Part shown: positions 11,986 through 20,329 of the stretch, piece after piece
Layout: every line of letters starts with the position of its first letter
Numbering within the stretch: position 1 is the first letter of the stretch
Virus record (IMG/VR): IMGVR_UViG_3300037247_002433
Span: 1-26,659 of that record
Source of the DNA: a virus
DNA length: 26,659 nucleotides
Reading direction: 5' to 3' (one strand)
Program-made: the position numbers and the translations under genes
Notes under the pieces: model-generated
What the model was told of the DNA's origin: nothing
Database searches by the model: none
The model's input: only the letters and a program-made list of their open reading frames with translations

Positions 11986-14408
11986 CAAATGAAGGTTCTA
12001 AACGCTCAGAAGAAACCAAGTTGAAAATGAAAAAGGCTTGGGCAATAAGAAGAAATAGACCTAAAGATTGGATTTCCCCTGCGAAACAAAAAAAACTTGA
12101 TATGGAAGCTAACCCCCACAAATATCGCGCCACAATAAAACTACCACCAGTATCCAGAAGAAAGTTAGGTGCGGCTGCTCAAGCCGAACATGGGCAAGAT
12201 AGAACCTGTCTTCAATGTGATGTAACCAAAGAAGTTAATAACAAAAACTATACACCCTACAACGCCGGTAAGCGTGGCTGGAAGACTATATGCCGCCAAT
12301 GTGAAGCAGAAAACTATAAAGCGCAGGGAAAAGAAGTATTAGGTGAACATGATATAGCCCACTCAAAAGATCACACAAAGTTAACACCCGAACAATTAAA
12401 GAAATCCAGAGTTATGGGGCAACAAGAACGCTACCAAAGAGAACATCATCAAAAAAATACGGATATGATTGAAGAAATGTATAATCTGTTTTATTCCAAA
12501 CAGAATACTAAACGTTTGGATGAAATAGTTGAAGATTTACAAGATCAAGTTAGATCGTTATTCAATGAAGGCAAAAAGGAAGAAAGTTTTGAGTTATTCA
12601 TTCACATTCTAAAACCACTAATAATAGATTGGGTTGAGCCGGGTGAAATTCATGAAAATATTAAAAGAGGACTTCTATCTGAACACAGAAGGGTTCTTAT
12701 CATAGCAACACGATATAGTGCCAAGACCACATTAACTAAAATGTATGTTGCGTGGGAAATATTCTTAAACCCTCTAATGAATGTTTTAATTATATCTAGA
12801 GGAGCAAAGCTGGCAAGAAGATTTATGGGAACTGTAAGAAAGGTTTTCATTGAAAACTGCCCCGTTCTTGATCACTTGAAGCCAACCGGTCTTTGCCTTG
12901 ATAGTTCAGAAGAATACCAAACCCCACAATCTGTTGCCGTATCTACCGGTGGTATAACGTTATCCTGTCTTGGTCGTGGTTCAAACTTACCTGGTTTTCG
13001 TGCCGATTTAACTATTGCAGATGATATTGAGAGTCAATTGGATGATACACCAGAAAAGGTTGTTTCTTTAGAAGAAGAACTAAACGAACTTCATATGATA
13101 AATCCCAAAGGACGTAAGATTTTGCTTGGCACCTATCAAACAGAGTTTTCTATATATGCCAAACTTGCCGATTTGGCAGATTCGGAAGGTGTCCCCACAT
13201 GGGAAGAACATCGCGCTCTTATGTTTGAAGAAGTGTTGGTTAACGGCAAACTAAAATCCATTAAATCAAGATGGAAAGAAATGTATTCAGATAAAGATGG
13301 ATTAGATTGGCGTAAAAGTGTCACATTAAGGGCTTGGCGCTTGCATATTATGCTTATTGCTGATCCGGCTATTCTAAATGAACGACCGTTAAAAATATCA
13401 GACCTTTTAGTTTGTAAAGGCGACCCAATGGCTATGAACTTCCCAATATCAGCGGTGCGAACAAATATAGAAGCGGAAGACTTGAATAGATGGTCAGCAC
13501 CGAAGGGTGATGCGTGGTATTATGGTGATACAGAAGGCAAACCTCCTGCTCCTTATGCCGAAAATGTTATGGTTGTTGACCCTGCCAGCGGAATGGCTGG
13601 GCGCGATGCTATAGGTGTTGCAATATTGAGTGTAACACAAGCAGGCTTTGGTGTAATTAGGCATCTTGAAGGCGTTAGAAACGCTAATAAAAAGGATTCT
13701 ATGCGTAGGTTGGCTCAGATAGCCAAAATATATAATATTTCAGTATTATTGGTTGAAGAAACGGCTGAAAGTTTGTTTGGTGACACACTTGAAAATGAGC
13801 TTATTATTATTGGATATCCTGTTTCGGTGACTAGTATTACCACCAAAAACATTAAAAAAGGACAAAGAATAATCGACAACCTAGCGCCACCGATGGGAGC
13901 AGGAAGATTGATAATTCTTGAATGTGTTGTTGAATCCGATCACGGTGGTGAATTTGTAAATCAGCTAGTTAGAATCTCCTATGATGGTAGAACCGGCTCA
14001 GCTAAAGATCATGATGATATCGTTGATGCTTTAAGTCATGCAGTAGCACATGTAAGAGGTTCTTTAATATCTGATATTGCTGATAATATATCAGGATATA
14101 AAACCAACCAACTTGATAAATGGGCAAGAGTTCCATTACGATATGGTGGGCTTGGCGCTTACGATCAAGACGAATATAGTGATACAAATAGAATGAGCAT
14201 AGCAAGCTATTCCGGCGAACTTTCTATGGGTGAAGCATTGATGATGGAAGATGAGGTTTTGATATCTTTAACAGAAAGAAGAGATAGGTTAAACGAAGTT
14301 GTTGTTGAAGATAGAGCATTTAATAGAACCCCTGATCCGGGAACAGTTGCCAAGATTAAGGTGTTAAATAAACAGATTACAGAACTTAAACAGTTGAATG
14401 TTTTTTAA
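11982..14408 (+). CDS. terL: Terminase large subunit (T7 gp19-like) with zinc-ribbon extension
   Basis: This 808-residue protein is the packaging motor and nuclease. The ATPase has Walker A ATRYSAKTT (residues 242-250, K248) and Walker B LTIADDIE (343-350). The RNase H-like nuclease has VVDPASGMAGRD (531-542, D533), an acidic pair in LLVEET (589-594) and DHDDIVDAL (676-684). T7 gp19 is 586 residues, so there is an extra N-terminal region of about 200. It contains CxxC...CxxC (C76, C79, C104, C107), like the zinc ribbons often fused to HNH enzymes. That module may have been captured from an endonuclease or help recognise DNA. The ATG overlaps the previous stop with aaggat upstream. No small terminase is recognised nearby. 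Confidence 0.93.
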   Translation: MTNEGSKRSEETKLKMKKAWAIRRNRPKDWISPAKQKKLDMEANPHKYRATIKLPPVSRRKLGAAAQAEHGQDRTCLQCDVTKEVNNKNYTPYNAGKRGWKTICRQCEAENYKAQGKEVLGEHDIAHSKDHTKLTPEQLKKSRVMGQQERYQREHHQKNTDMIEEMYNLFYSKQNTKRLDEIVEDLQDQVRSLFNEGKKEESFELFIHILKPLIIDWVEPGEIHENIKRGLLSEHRRVLIIATRYSAKTTLTKMYVAWEIFLNPLMNVLIISRGAKLARRFMGTVRKVFIENCPVLDHLKPTGLCLDSSEEYQTPQSVAVSTGGITLSCLGRGSNLPGFRADLTIADDIESQLDDTPEKVVSLEEELNELHMINPKGRKILLGTYQTEFSIYAKLADLADSEGVPTWEEHRALMFEEVLVNGKLKSIKSRWKEMYSDKDGLDWRKSVTLRAWRLHIMLIADPAILNERPLKISDLLVCKGDPMAMNFPISAVRTNIEAEDLNRWSAPKGDAWYYGDTEGKPPAPYAENVMVVDPASGMAGRDAIGVAILSVTQAGFGVIRHLEGVRNANKKDSMRRLAQIAKIYNISVLLVEETAESLFGDTLENELIIIGYPVSVTSITTKNIKKGQRIIDNLAPPMGAGRLIILECVVESDHGGEFVNQLVRISYDGRTGSAKDHDDIVDALSHAVAHVRGSLISDIADNISGYKTNQLDKWARVPLRYGGLGAYDQDEYSDTNRMSIASYSGELSMGEALMMEDEVLISLTERRDRLNEVVVEDRAFNRTPDPGTVAKIKVLNKQITELKQLNVF

Positions 14409-14414
14409 TAAATA
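14407..14414 (+). promoter_or_regulatory. Late promoter box AATAAATA after terminase
   Basis: The box follows TTTTTT and overlaps the terminase stop. It would start a message near 14420 that carries the ribosome binding site of the holin-like gene and both fibres. Only a weak hairpin precedes the T-run. Confidence 0.5.
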
Positions 14415-14440
14415 ATAATATATAACCAAAGGAAAGGATT

Positions 14441-14641
14441 ATGCTTGAAGATACTCCCGAAATAGTTAAAGATGTGATAGACGTTGCAAGTGTAACAATT
14501 TTAGGTGCAGTTCTTTTGAAAATATTGTCGGATTTGGCAGTAATATTAACTGTTCTTTGGTTGATTGTAAGATTATATGAAAGTAAGACTTATAAAAGAG
14601 TTTCTGGTTGGATTATTAAAAAGATACGAGGAAAGAAATAA
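14441..14641 (+). CDS. Holin-like small membrane protein
   Basis: This 66-residue protein has an acidic start (MLEDTPEIVKDVIDV), a hydrophobic region at about residues 17-45 that could hold one long or two short helices, then the signature-like WLIVRLYESKT and a basic end (KKIRGKK). Size, charge layout and the R-[IL]-YE motif resemble class II holins of T7-like phages, including those of marine podoviruses as I recall. A holin opens the inner membrane at the end of infection. The ATG at 14441 follows aaaggaaaggatt. It sits between terminase and the first fibre, a common place for lysis genes in this group. The second small membrane protein at 11776 could share or regulate the role. Confidence 0.65.
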   Translation: MLEDTPEIVKDVIDVASVTILGAVLLKILSDLAVILTVLWLIVRLYESKTYKRVSGWIIKKIRGKK

Positions 14642-16152
14642 TGGCATTTGCATTAGATGAATATATTGCTACGAGTGAACAAACAGATTTTGTAATTACA
14701 TATCAATATCAAGCCCAAGAAGATGTTAAAGTAATTCAAAACGGTTCTACTTTAACCGTAACAATTCATTATACTTTTTATGATGCTTCTACTATAAGAT
14801 TGGTAACTGGCGCAACAACTGGCGATATTATATTACTTCAACGAAGCACATCACAAACAAAAAGAGATGTTGATTTTACTCCAGGTGTGTTAACAGAAGC
14901 CGACCTGGATAATTCAAACATTCAATCATTTTTTATGGCTCAAGAAGCCATTGATATAGCAAATAGATCAATGTTGTTGAATTCATCAGCAAACTGGGAA
15001 GCCCAATCAAAACTTATTCAGAATGTTTTAGACCCAACAACAGATCAAGATGTCGCTACAAAAAATTATGTTGACAATATTGCTATAGGTGAGTTAGGTT
15101 CGCCTATTTCTATAGAAAATGGTGGAACCGGTGCTTCAACGCCATCAGAGGCAAGAACTACTTTATCTGCTCAAACACAAGACGATGATCTTGATACATT
15201 GGCAGCACTTACTACTATTGCTTCTCTTGTAAGTTTAGCTGATTTGACAACAGCCGCAGACAAGATGCCTTATACAACAGCATCAAATACATATGCGACT
15301 ACTGTTTTAACAACATTTGCCAGAAGTCTGCTTGATGATGTCAATGCTACAGCAGCCAGAACAACATTAGAAATAACAGGTGTTGATATTCAAACATTTA
15401 CTAGTGATGGAACCTGGACAAAACCAACAGCCGCCGTAAGCGTTCTTGTACAGGCTTGGGGAGCAGGCGGTTCAGGTGGACAAGCAACCAGTAGTTGGGG
15501 AGGAGGAGGAGGCGGCGGCGGCGGTTATATGGAAGCACGATTTTTAGCCAGTGATTTAGGTTCAACGGAAGATGTTACGATTGGATTAGGTGGCACTTCC
15601 AAGACTACCAGCGGTAATGGCCGTGTGGGCGACAATACTACATTCGGCTCCCTGCTTACCATATATGGCGGCGGCGGCGGCAACGGCGGCGGCGGCTCAT
15701 CTGGTGGTGGTGGTGGTGGTGGTTGTGCCTTATCAGTAGGAAATACTGGAAGTGGAGTAACTGGTGGTGTTGGCGGCGGCACTTACGGCACGCTCAGCGC
15801 AGGTGGCGGCATGAATGGTGGTGATGGCGGCAAGGGCGATAGTACAAATGGTAATAATAAGTATGGACATCCCGCTATCTGGGGAGGTGGCGGTGGCGGC
15901 GGCGGCAAAGGAAATGACGGCTGGGCTGGCGGTAATTCTGTCTGGGGCGGTGGTGGTGGTAGCGCTGGCGCTGGCAGCGGCGCATCCGGCCCTGGTGGAA
16001 CCAGTGTCTATGGTGGCGATGGCGGAGTTGGTAATACTGGCGGAACCGCTGGAACAGCAGGAACACAACCCGGCGGCGGCGGCGGCGGCACAGAAACTGG
16101 TGATAGTGGTGCTGGTGGAAATGGCCAAATAATAATAATAACATATATTTAA
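14641..16152 (+). CDS. Tail fibre 1: T7-type anchor with glycine-rich tip
   Basis: Residues 1-150 match the T7 gp17 N-terminal domain that fixes fibres to the tail (MAFALDEYIATSEQTDF, then NGSTLTVTIHY, GDIILLQRSTSQ and DVATKNYVDN). A short shaft follows to about 255. The rest is a glycine-rich domain that begins FTSDGTWTKPTAAVSVLVQAWGAG in two segments and continues in long Gly runs with scattered Ser, Asn and Trp, ending GGNGQIIIITYI. Such domains cap phage fibres and resemble the polyglycine-rich adhesins of T-even-like phages, where short loops bind the receptor. The Gly codons (ggc/ggt) make a GC-rich island in an AT-rich genome. It overlaps the holin-like stop by one base. Confidence 0.9.
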   Translation: MAFALDEYIATSEQTDFVITYQYQAQEDVKVIQNGSTLTVTIHYTFYDASTIRLVTGATTGDIILLQRSTSQTKRDVDFTPGVLTEADLDNSNIQSFFMAQEAIDIANRSMLLNSSANWEAQSKLIQNVLDPTTDQDVATKNYVDNIAIGELGSPISIENGGTGASTPSEARTTLSAQTQDDDLDTLAALTTIASLVSLADLTTAADKMPYTTASNTYATTVLTTFARSLLDDVNATAARTTLEITGVDIQTFTSDGTWTKPTAAVSVLVQAWGAGGSGGQATSSWGGGGGGGGGYMEARFLASDLGSTEDVTIGLGGTSKTTSGNGRVGDNTTFGSLLTIYGGGGGNGGGGSSGGGGGGGCALSVGNTGSGVTGGVGGGTYGTLSAGGGMNGGDGGKGDSTNGNNKYGHPAIWGGGGGGGGKGNDGWAGGNSVWGGGGGSAGAGSGASGPGGTSVYGGDGGVGNTGGTAGTAGTQPGGGGGGTETGDSGAGGNGQIIIITYI

Positions 16153-16174
16153 GGAATAAAAAAGGATAAACATA

Positions 16175-18262
16175 ATGGCATTTGCATTAGATGAATATAT
16201 TGCTACGAGTGAACAAACAGATTTTATAATTTCGTTTTCATATCAAGCACAGGAAGATATTAAAGTAATTCAAAACGGTTCTACTTTAACCGTAACAATT
16301 CATTATATATTTTCAGATGCGACCACAATACAACTTGTAACTGGCGCAACAACTGGAGATATTATATTACTTCAACGAAGTACATCACGAACATCAAGAG
16401 ATGTTAATTTTACCCCAGGTGTATTAACAGAATCTGATCTGGATAATGCTAACATTCAAACGTTTTTTATGGCACAAGAAGCAATGGATTTAGCTGATCG
16501 AGCAATGAATCTTGACGAAACTGATGGTAAATGGACAGCAAGAACAAAAATCATTAAAAATGTTACAAACCCTATATTAGATCAAGATGCCGCTACTAAA
16601 AACTATGTAGATAGTGCTACACTTGCTGGATTTCCAACACCCCTTACGCTTGCTTTAGGTGGAACTTCTGCTGCAAATGCATCTGACGCTAGAGATGCTT
16701 TAGGTATTCAAATAGGAACATCTGGTTCGGTTCTTGGTTTACTTGATACTGATAATACCTACAGTGGAGCAAATTTATTCACACATATAGCAACAGAGAA
16801 TGACGATAGCGCGTTAAGATTAGAAGTGGACGCCGCTGGTTTTGGTGATGTTAAGGCAATACATATAGACTATACTACTGGTTCTGTAGCACCAACCGAG
16901 GCAGAAGCGCCTGTTCTAGTTTGTATTGATGAAACCTTAACAACGGGTGGAACGGTAAATGCGATAGACGTGCTAACCACTACCGAAGGATCAGCCGAGA
17001 TTGTAGGGATACATACCGGCGTTGGTGTTCATCCAATGCATCACGACGTAGGAACTTTTGGTGATATGGATAGTGCTCTTAATAAGGCGGTTGATGTATT
17101 GGCTGCATTAAGTTCTGGTGGTGCTGGTAATATTTCTGTTTTTGTTGCTGATAATGATACTATGACTATTGGGGATGCTGCTAAATTTGCTGAAATGGAA
17201 ATCATTGCTGATACCGGAGCAAGTGGTGGCGGCATCGCCCCTATATTTGAGTATAGTCTAGCTGGTGATACTTGGGGCACATTTAGTCCGATTGACGGAA
17301 CCGATGGGTTTAAACATACTGGGATTATTTCGTGGGAAATTACTGATTTAGCGGATTGGGTAGTAGATGGGAATACCGAATTTTCTATCCGAATAACTAG
17401 AACAAGAAACGGTTTATCAACCACTCCTATCCTCGATGAAGTTCAAATTGCTGCAACAACTATTTATGGTTGGGATAAAAATGGTGTAATCACAGCAGCC
17501 GAAGTACCTTTACCAAGAGGATATATTGATGGTTTAATCTTATCTCAAGATACAGATACGGATCACGATATTGATATAGCAAATGGTTCAACAAGAGATG
17601 GTAGTGATTCTGCTAATATTCTTTTAACTTCTACTTTGGTGAAACAAATAGATGCTAGTTGGACACTAGGAACTGATTGCGGCGGTCTTGATGGAACAGA
17701 AAGTTCTGCCGGAACACCAGATGCCTCTACCTGGTATCACATCTGGTTAATTAAAAGAAGTGATACCGGTGTTGTAGATGCGTTATTTTCTGAAAGTGCT
17801 ACAGCGCCAACTATGCCAACTGATTATGATCAAAAGAGAAGAATTGGTGCGGTGTTGACGGATGTCTCGGCTAACATCCTGGCATTCTTCCAGCATGGTG
17901 ATAACTTTTATTGGGTGGATGCGATTGAAGATGTTGCCGATAATACACCGGGAACGTCAGCTAATACGCCAACAATGTCGGTCCCTACTGGAATAGAAAC
18001 AATTGTGCGAATGACTGTTAGATTTCAAAACGATTCTACTTCACAGGTGCTTATCACAGCAATAGACGAGACTGATGTAGCGCCCGGTGCCACTACTCTT
18101 AGTGATATAACTTCCACCACTAATGCTCATCCTCAGTATATCAGCACCGAGCGAAAGACAAACACTTCGGCACAAATTCGATACCGTTCTTCCGATGGTA
18201 CAATTTCTATCCTTCGAATTTGGACACGAGGCTGGATTGATCCAAGAGGTAAAAACAGTTAA
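16175..18262 (+). CDS. Tail fibre 2: T7-type anchor with different tip
   Basis: The first 150 residues repeat the anchor of the preceding fibre. The first 51 bases are identical and another run of about 45 identical bases covers the NGSTLTVTIHY region, so duplication or conversion is recent. After the linker the protein differs completely. A domain at about 190-430 is of unknown type. The C-terminal part (about 430-695) contains YIDGLILSQDTDTDHDIDIA, TWYHIWLIKRSDTGVVDALF and KRRIGAVLTD, a module common in fibres of proteobacterial phages. The 695-residue length is typical of a full fibre. Two fibres sharing one anchor could co-assemble on the tail or give two host specificities. Confidence 0.9.
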   Translation: MAFALDEYIATSEQTDFIISFSYQAQEDIKVIQNGSTLTVTIHYIFSDATTIQLVTGATTGDIILLQRSTSRTSRDVNFTPGVLTESDLDNANIQTFFMAQEAMDLADRAMNLDETDGKWTARTKIIKNVTNPILDQDAATKNYVDSATLAGFPTPLTLALGGTSAANASDARDALGIQIGTSGSVLGLLDTDNTYSGANLFTHIATENDDSALRLEVDAAGFGDVKAIHIDYTTGSVAPTEAEAPVLVCIDETLTTGGTVNAIDVLTTTEGSAEIVGIHTGVGVHPMHHDVGTFGDMDSALNKAVDVLAALSSGGAGNISVFVADNDTMTIGDAAKFAEMEIIADTGASGGGIAPIFEYSLAGDTWGTFSPIDGTDGFKHTGIISWEITDLADWVVDGNTEFSIRITRTRNGLSTTPILDEVQIAATTIYGWDKNGVITAAEVPLPRGYIDGLILSQDTDTDHDIDIANGSTRDGSDSANILLTSTLVKQIDASWTLGTDCGGLDGTESSAGTPDASTWYHIWLIKRSDTGVVDALFSESATAPTMPTDYDQKRRIGAVLTDVSANILAFFQHGDNFYWVDAIEDVADNTPGTSANTPTMSVPTGIETIVRMTVRFQNDSTSQVLITAIDETDVAPGATTLSDITSTTNAHPQYISTERKTNTSAQIRYRSSDGTISILRIWTRGWIDPRGKNS

Positions 18263-18286
18263 ATAATATAATATTTTAAATAAATT

Positions 18287-18294
18287 TATAAATA
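18287..18294 (+). promoter_or_regulatory. Late promoter box TATAAATA for the capsid unit
   Basis: TAAATTTATAAATAGAA (18281-18297) is identical over 17 bases to the sequence at 24131-24147. It is the exact T4 late octamer, and transcription would start near 18300. Confidence 0.65.
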
Positions 18295-18338
18295 GAAATA
18301 CGGAATGATTCCTGATCAGAAGATTTCCCATTTATATC

Positions 18339-18360
18339 AAGCAACTGATCCTTGCTTTTT
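18339..18360 (+). terminator. Possible attenuator in the capsid leader
   Basis: AAGCAA (18339-18344) and TTGCTT (18352-18357) form a 6-bp stem with a 7-nt loop followed by TTT. The stem is weak. If used it would release a 60-nt leader RNA. Confidence 0.35.
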
Positions 18361-18481
18361 ATAAATTTTCAATACTCCTGCGGCTTGACGGCTTGAGTGA
18401 TTGGCGTTGTAGCGATATTCGGTGCAATAACCAAAACTTCATAACCAACATAACCAAGCGATATTAAGCGAAATATTAATT

Positions 18482-18522
18482 CAAGAAAACAATAACAGCA
18501 ATAGTGCTGTCTATTATTCTTG
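18482..18522 (+). promoter_or_regulatory. Nested hairpin before the capsid ribosome binding site
   Basis: Three aligned stems, CAAGAA/TTCTTG, AATA/TATT and ACAGCA/TGCTGT, close on an atag loop. Together they give 16 pairs with small internal loops. The stem ends about 8 nt before aaagga. It may protect or process the capsid message. Confidence 0.5.
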
Positions 18523-18544
18523 TATAGCCAAAGGAAATAAAAAA

Positions 18545-19558
18545 ATGGTTTTATTTGTAGGCGATCCTTCTGCTCCAACAAGATTTGGTACAGATGTTGC
18601 TGATACCAGCGACAATACGGGTCTATTCTTAAAAATGTTTGGTGGTGAAACTTACGCAGCATTTAGCGAAAAGACACACACCATGGACAAGCATGTCATT
18701 AAAGAAATTTCTTCCGGTAAATCTCATCAGTTCCCTAAGACTTGGAAAGTTAGTGCGGCATATCACACTGCTGGTCAAGAAATGTTGGGCCAAGACACTG
18801 ATGAAACCGAAAGAGTTATTAGTATTGATGGCTTACTTGTTGCTCACATCGGCATCTATGATTTAGATGATGCGATGTCTCACTTTGATGTTCGTTCAGA
18901 ATATACAAGTGAACTCGGAAAAGCTCTTGCGAGAGTTTTCGACACAAATGTTTATCGTACAATCATCAAGACAGCGAGAGCAGATAGCTCCCTAGCGGGC
19001 GCATCGAGTACATCGCCGTTCCCTGATGGTACACAACTATTGAGTGCTGATGTTTCTGGCACTATTACTGCAACTGCTGGTGCTCAGTGGTGGGAAGTTA
19101 TGCGTGGACTACAAGTTGACGCTGAGCTTGCTAACTATGATGGCCCAATTCATCTTGCAGTTCCGCCAGCAACTTTCGACGCTACTGCATACAGTCAGGG
19201 TAGTGATTCTCTTGCCAATCCATTCTTGTTCGCAAATCGTGATCTTGCTGGATTTGGTGGTCAAGACCCAGATAACGAGAGTCTTAGACTTCGTAAAGTT
19301 ACTATGTATTCTTCTAACCTTATTCCTCAAAGTGATGATTCATCCAACGGTGATGTGAAAGCAAAATACCGTGCCGATTTTTCAACAACTTTTGGAGTTG
19401 CGTGGGGTAGACAGGGCGTTGGTACAACCAAGTTAATTGGTATGGGACTTGAAACTACTCGTGACGTTCGTCGTCAAGAGGACTTCATAGTTGCAAAAAT
19501 CGCCGTGGGCCACGGTCCACTTCGTAATGAAATTACGTGGGACATCCGAAACACCTAA
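18545..19558 (+). CDS. Major capsid protein (T7 gp10-like)
   Basis: This 337-residue protein is the T7-type capsid subunit. Recognisable blocks are the N-terminal GDPSAPTRFGTDVADT, then GKSHQFPKTWKVSAAYHT, the central GQDTDETERVISIDGLLVAH and DLDDAMSHFDVRSEYTSELG, and the C-terminal FGVAWGRQGVGTTKL. Length and block order agree with HK97-fold capsids of T7-like and marine podoviruses. The ATG at 18545 follows aaaggaaataaaaaa. It has its own late promoter, a long structured leader and a strong terminator, as expected for the most abundant virion protein. Unlike T7, it lies upstream of portal and scaffold. No T7-style slippery extension (gp10B) is evident before the stop. Confidence 0.95.
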   Translation: MVLFVGDPSAPTRFGTDVADTSDNTGLFLKMFGGETYAAFSEKTHTMDKHVIKEISSGKSHQFPKTWKVSAAYHTAGQEMLGQDTDETERVISIDGLLVAHIGIYDLDDAMSHFDVRSEYTSELGKALARVFDTNVYRTIIKTARADSSLAGASSTSPFPDGTQLLSADVSGTITATAGAQWWEVMRGLQVDAELANYDGPIHLAVPPATFDATAYSQGSDSLANPFLFANRDLAGFGGQDPDNESLRLRKVTMYSSNLIPQSDDSSNGDVKAKYRADFSTTFGVAWGRQGVGTTKLIGMGLETTRDVRRQEDFIVAKIAVGHGPLRNEITWDIRNT

Positions 19559-19604
19559 TAGTTAGGTAAAACATTTCATTTCGTCTCCTGATGTTTTGAA
19601 AAAG

Positions 19605-19643
19605 AAGAACCCAGTCGCAGAAATGTGGCTGGGTTCTTTGATT
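19605..19643 (+). terminator. Capsid terminator
   Basis: AAGAACCCAG (19605-19614) pairs perfectly with CTGGGTTCTT (19629-19638) around a 14-nt loop, followed by TGATTT and then AATAAATA. Confidence 0.8.
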
Positions 19644-19644
19644 T

Positions 19645-19652
19645 AATAAATA
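19645..19652 (+). promoter_or_regulatory. Late promoter box AATAAATA for the portal unit
   Basis: The box lies directly after the capsid terminator. With T4 spacing the message starts near 19658, 17 nt before the ATG at 19675, leaving room for its ribosome binding site (caggagata). Confidence 0.55.
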
Positions 19653-19674
19653 CATTATACACAGGAGATATAAA

Positions 19675-20055
19675 ATGACAGACGAAGAAGAATTCAAATT
19701 ACCAAGATTTTCAGCAGATTTGATAGATTTTCTTGATGAACAAACACAACTCCCAGATTTTCCAACAACAGTAAATCAATGGGGTAATTTAAATCCAGCT
19801 ACTACACAACAACTTGCGTTTAAGAGTGGTTATAGAAAATGTGTAGACGATTTAGTTGAATGGTTAAGGGAAACAAACGAAATAGAGAATATAGATGATA
19901 ATAACGATAACGAATCCAACGAGACAATCTACGACAAAGAGTTCGGTAGAGTTTTGGATGACAGCAGAGAAAAACATCCGAAAGTGGCACCCGTTCACAT
20001 GGACGGGGTTTTTGCTGAGAATGTGTTCCGTGATTACAGTGACCCATCAGAATAA
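19675..20055 (+). CDS. Acidic protein, possible N-terminal part of a GNAT-domain protein
   Basis: The ATG at 19675 follows cacaggagatataaa. The first 75 residues are acidic and helical (for example DLIDFLDEQTQLPDF) and precede an Asp/Asn-rich linker. The end, HPKVAPVHMDGVFAENVFRDY, looks like the first strand and helix of a GNAT acetyltransferase fold. The continuation of that fold (NNPIGYIFFSDIP) is in the +1 frame, so this 126-residue frame stops in the middle of a domain. Either the gene is split by a one-base change, natural or from assembly, or the two halves are joined by a +1 frameshift. I see no classical slippery codon pair at the junction. As a free-standing protein its function is unknown. 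Confidence 0.65.
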   Translation: MTDEEEFKLPRFSADLIDFLDEQTQLPDFPTTVNQWGNLNPATTQQLAFKSGYRKCVDDLVEWLRETNEIENIDDNNDNESNETIYDKEFGRVLDDSREKHPKVAPVHMDGVFAENVFRDYSDPSE

Positions 20056-20329
20056 CCCAATAGGTTATATTTTCTTTTCTGATATACCATCTTATAAATA
20101 CAAAATAAAGGAATTACATGTTTGTTGTGATCTTAAATACAAAGGAAGATGGGTCACTAAAAAAGTGCTCAATAAAATCTATTTTTGGCTAAATAGTAAT
20201 GATATAGACATGGTTTATGCCAATATTCAACAAAAAGGAACAAAAAACTTTGTAAAAAGGCTTGGTTTTGAAGTTTTTGATAAATTGGCCGTATTAAAGA
20301 GAGGTGATAATAAATGGGAAATCCGTTAG
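20021..20329 (+). CDS. GNAT-like acetyltransferase domain (frame-shifted partner)
   Basis: The frame is open from 19895 to 20329, and I give ATG 20021 as the likeliest independent start, without a good ribosome binding site. The product has GNAT-like order: a strand IGYIFFSDIP, a strand KELHVCCDLKYKGRW (the acceptor ELHV strand and the pyrophosphate-loop helix start), the helix KKVLNKIYFWLNSN, VYANIQQ, then the typical closing KNFVKRLGFEVFDKLAVLKR. Small GNAT proteins beside portals are known in phages. The N-terminal strand lies in the preceding gene, in another frame. A TATAAATA at 20093 lies within the coding sequence and may be chance. Substrate is unknown. Confidence 0.6.
   Translation: MCSVITVTHQNNPIGYIFFSDIPSYKYKIKELHVCCDLKYKGRWVTKKVLNKIYFWLNSNDIDMVYANIQQKGTKNFVKRLGFEVFDKLAVLKRGDNKWEIR

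Larger units (their letters stand above)
18263..18544 (+). other. Long leader of the capsid gene
   Basis: These 282 bases hold no gene. They contain the TATAAATA box at 18287, a terminator-like AAGCAA-7nt-TTGCTT hairpin with a T-run at 18339-18360, and a large nested hairpin at 18482-18522 just before the ribosome binding site. A leader of about 245 nt is exceptional here, where other genes have short or no leaders, and suggests control of capsid mRNA stability or translation. Confidence 0.5.

Noticed and set aside
15525-16173. Long minus-strand frames opposite the glycine-rich fibre tip
   Set aside because: They are artefacts of ggc/ggt repeats read backwards (Pro-, Ala-, Thr- and His-rich products).
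20093-20100. TATAAATA inside the GNAT-like frame
   Set aside because: It is an exact octamer match but lies in coding sequence, and only a 24-codon frame follows its nearby ATG; probably chance.
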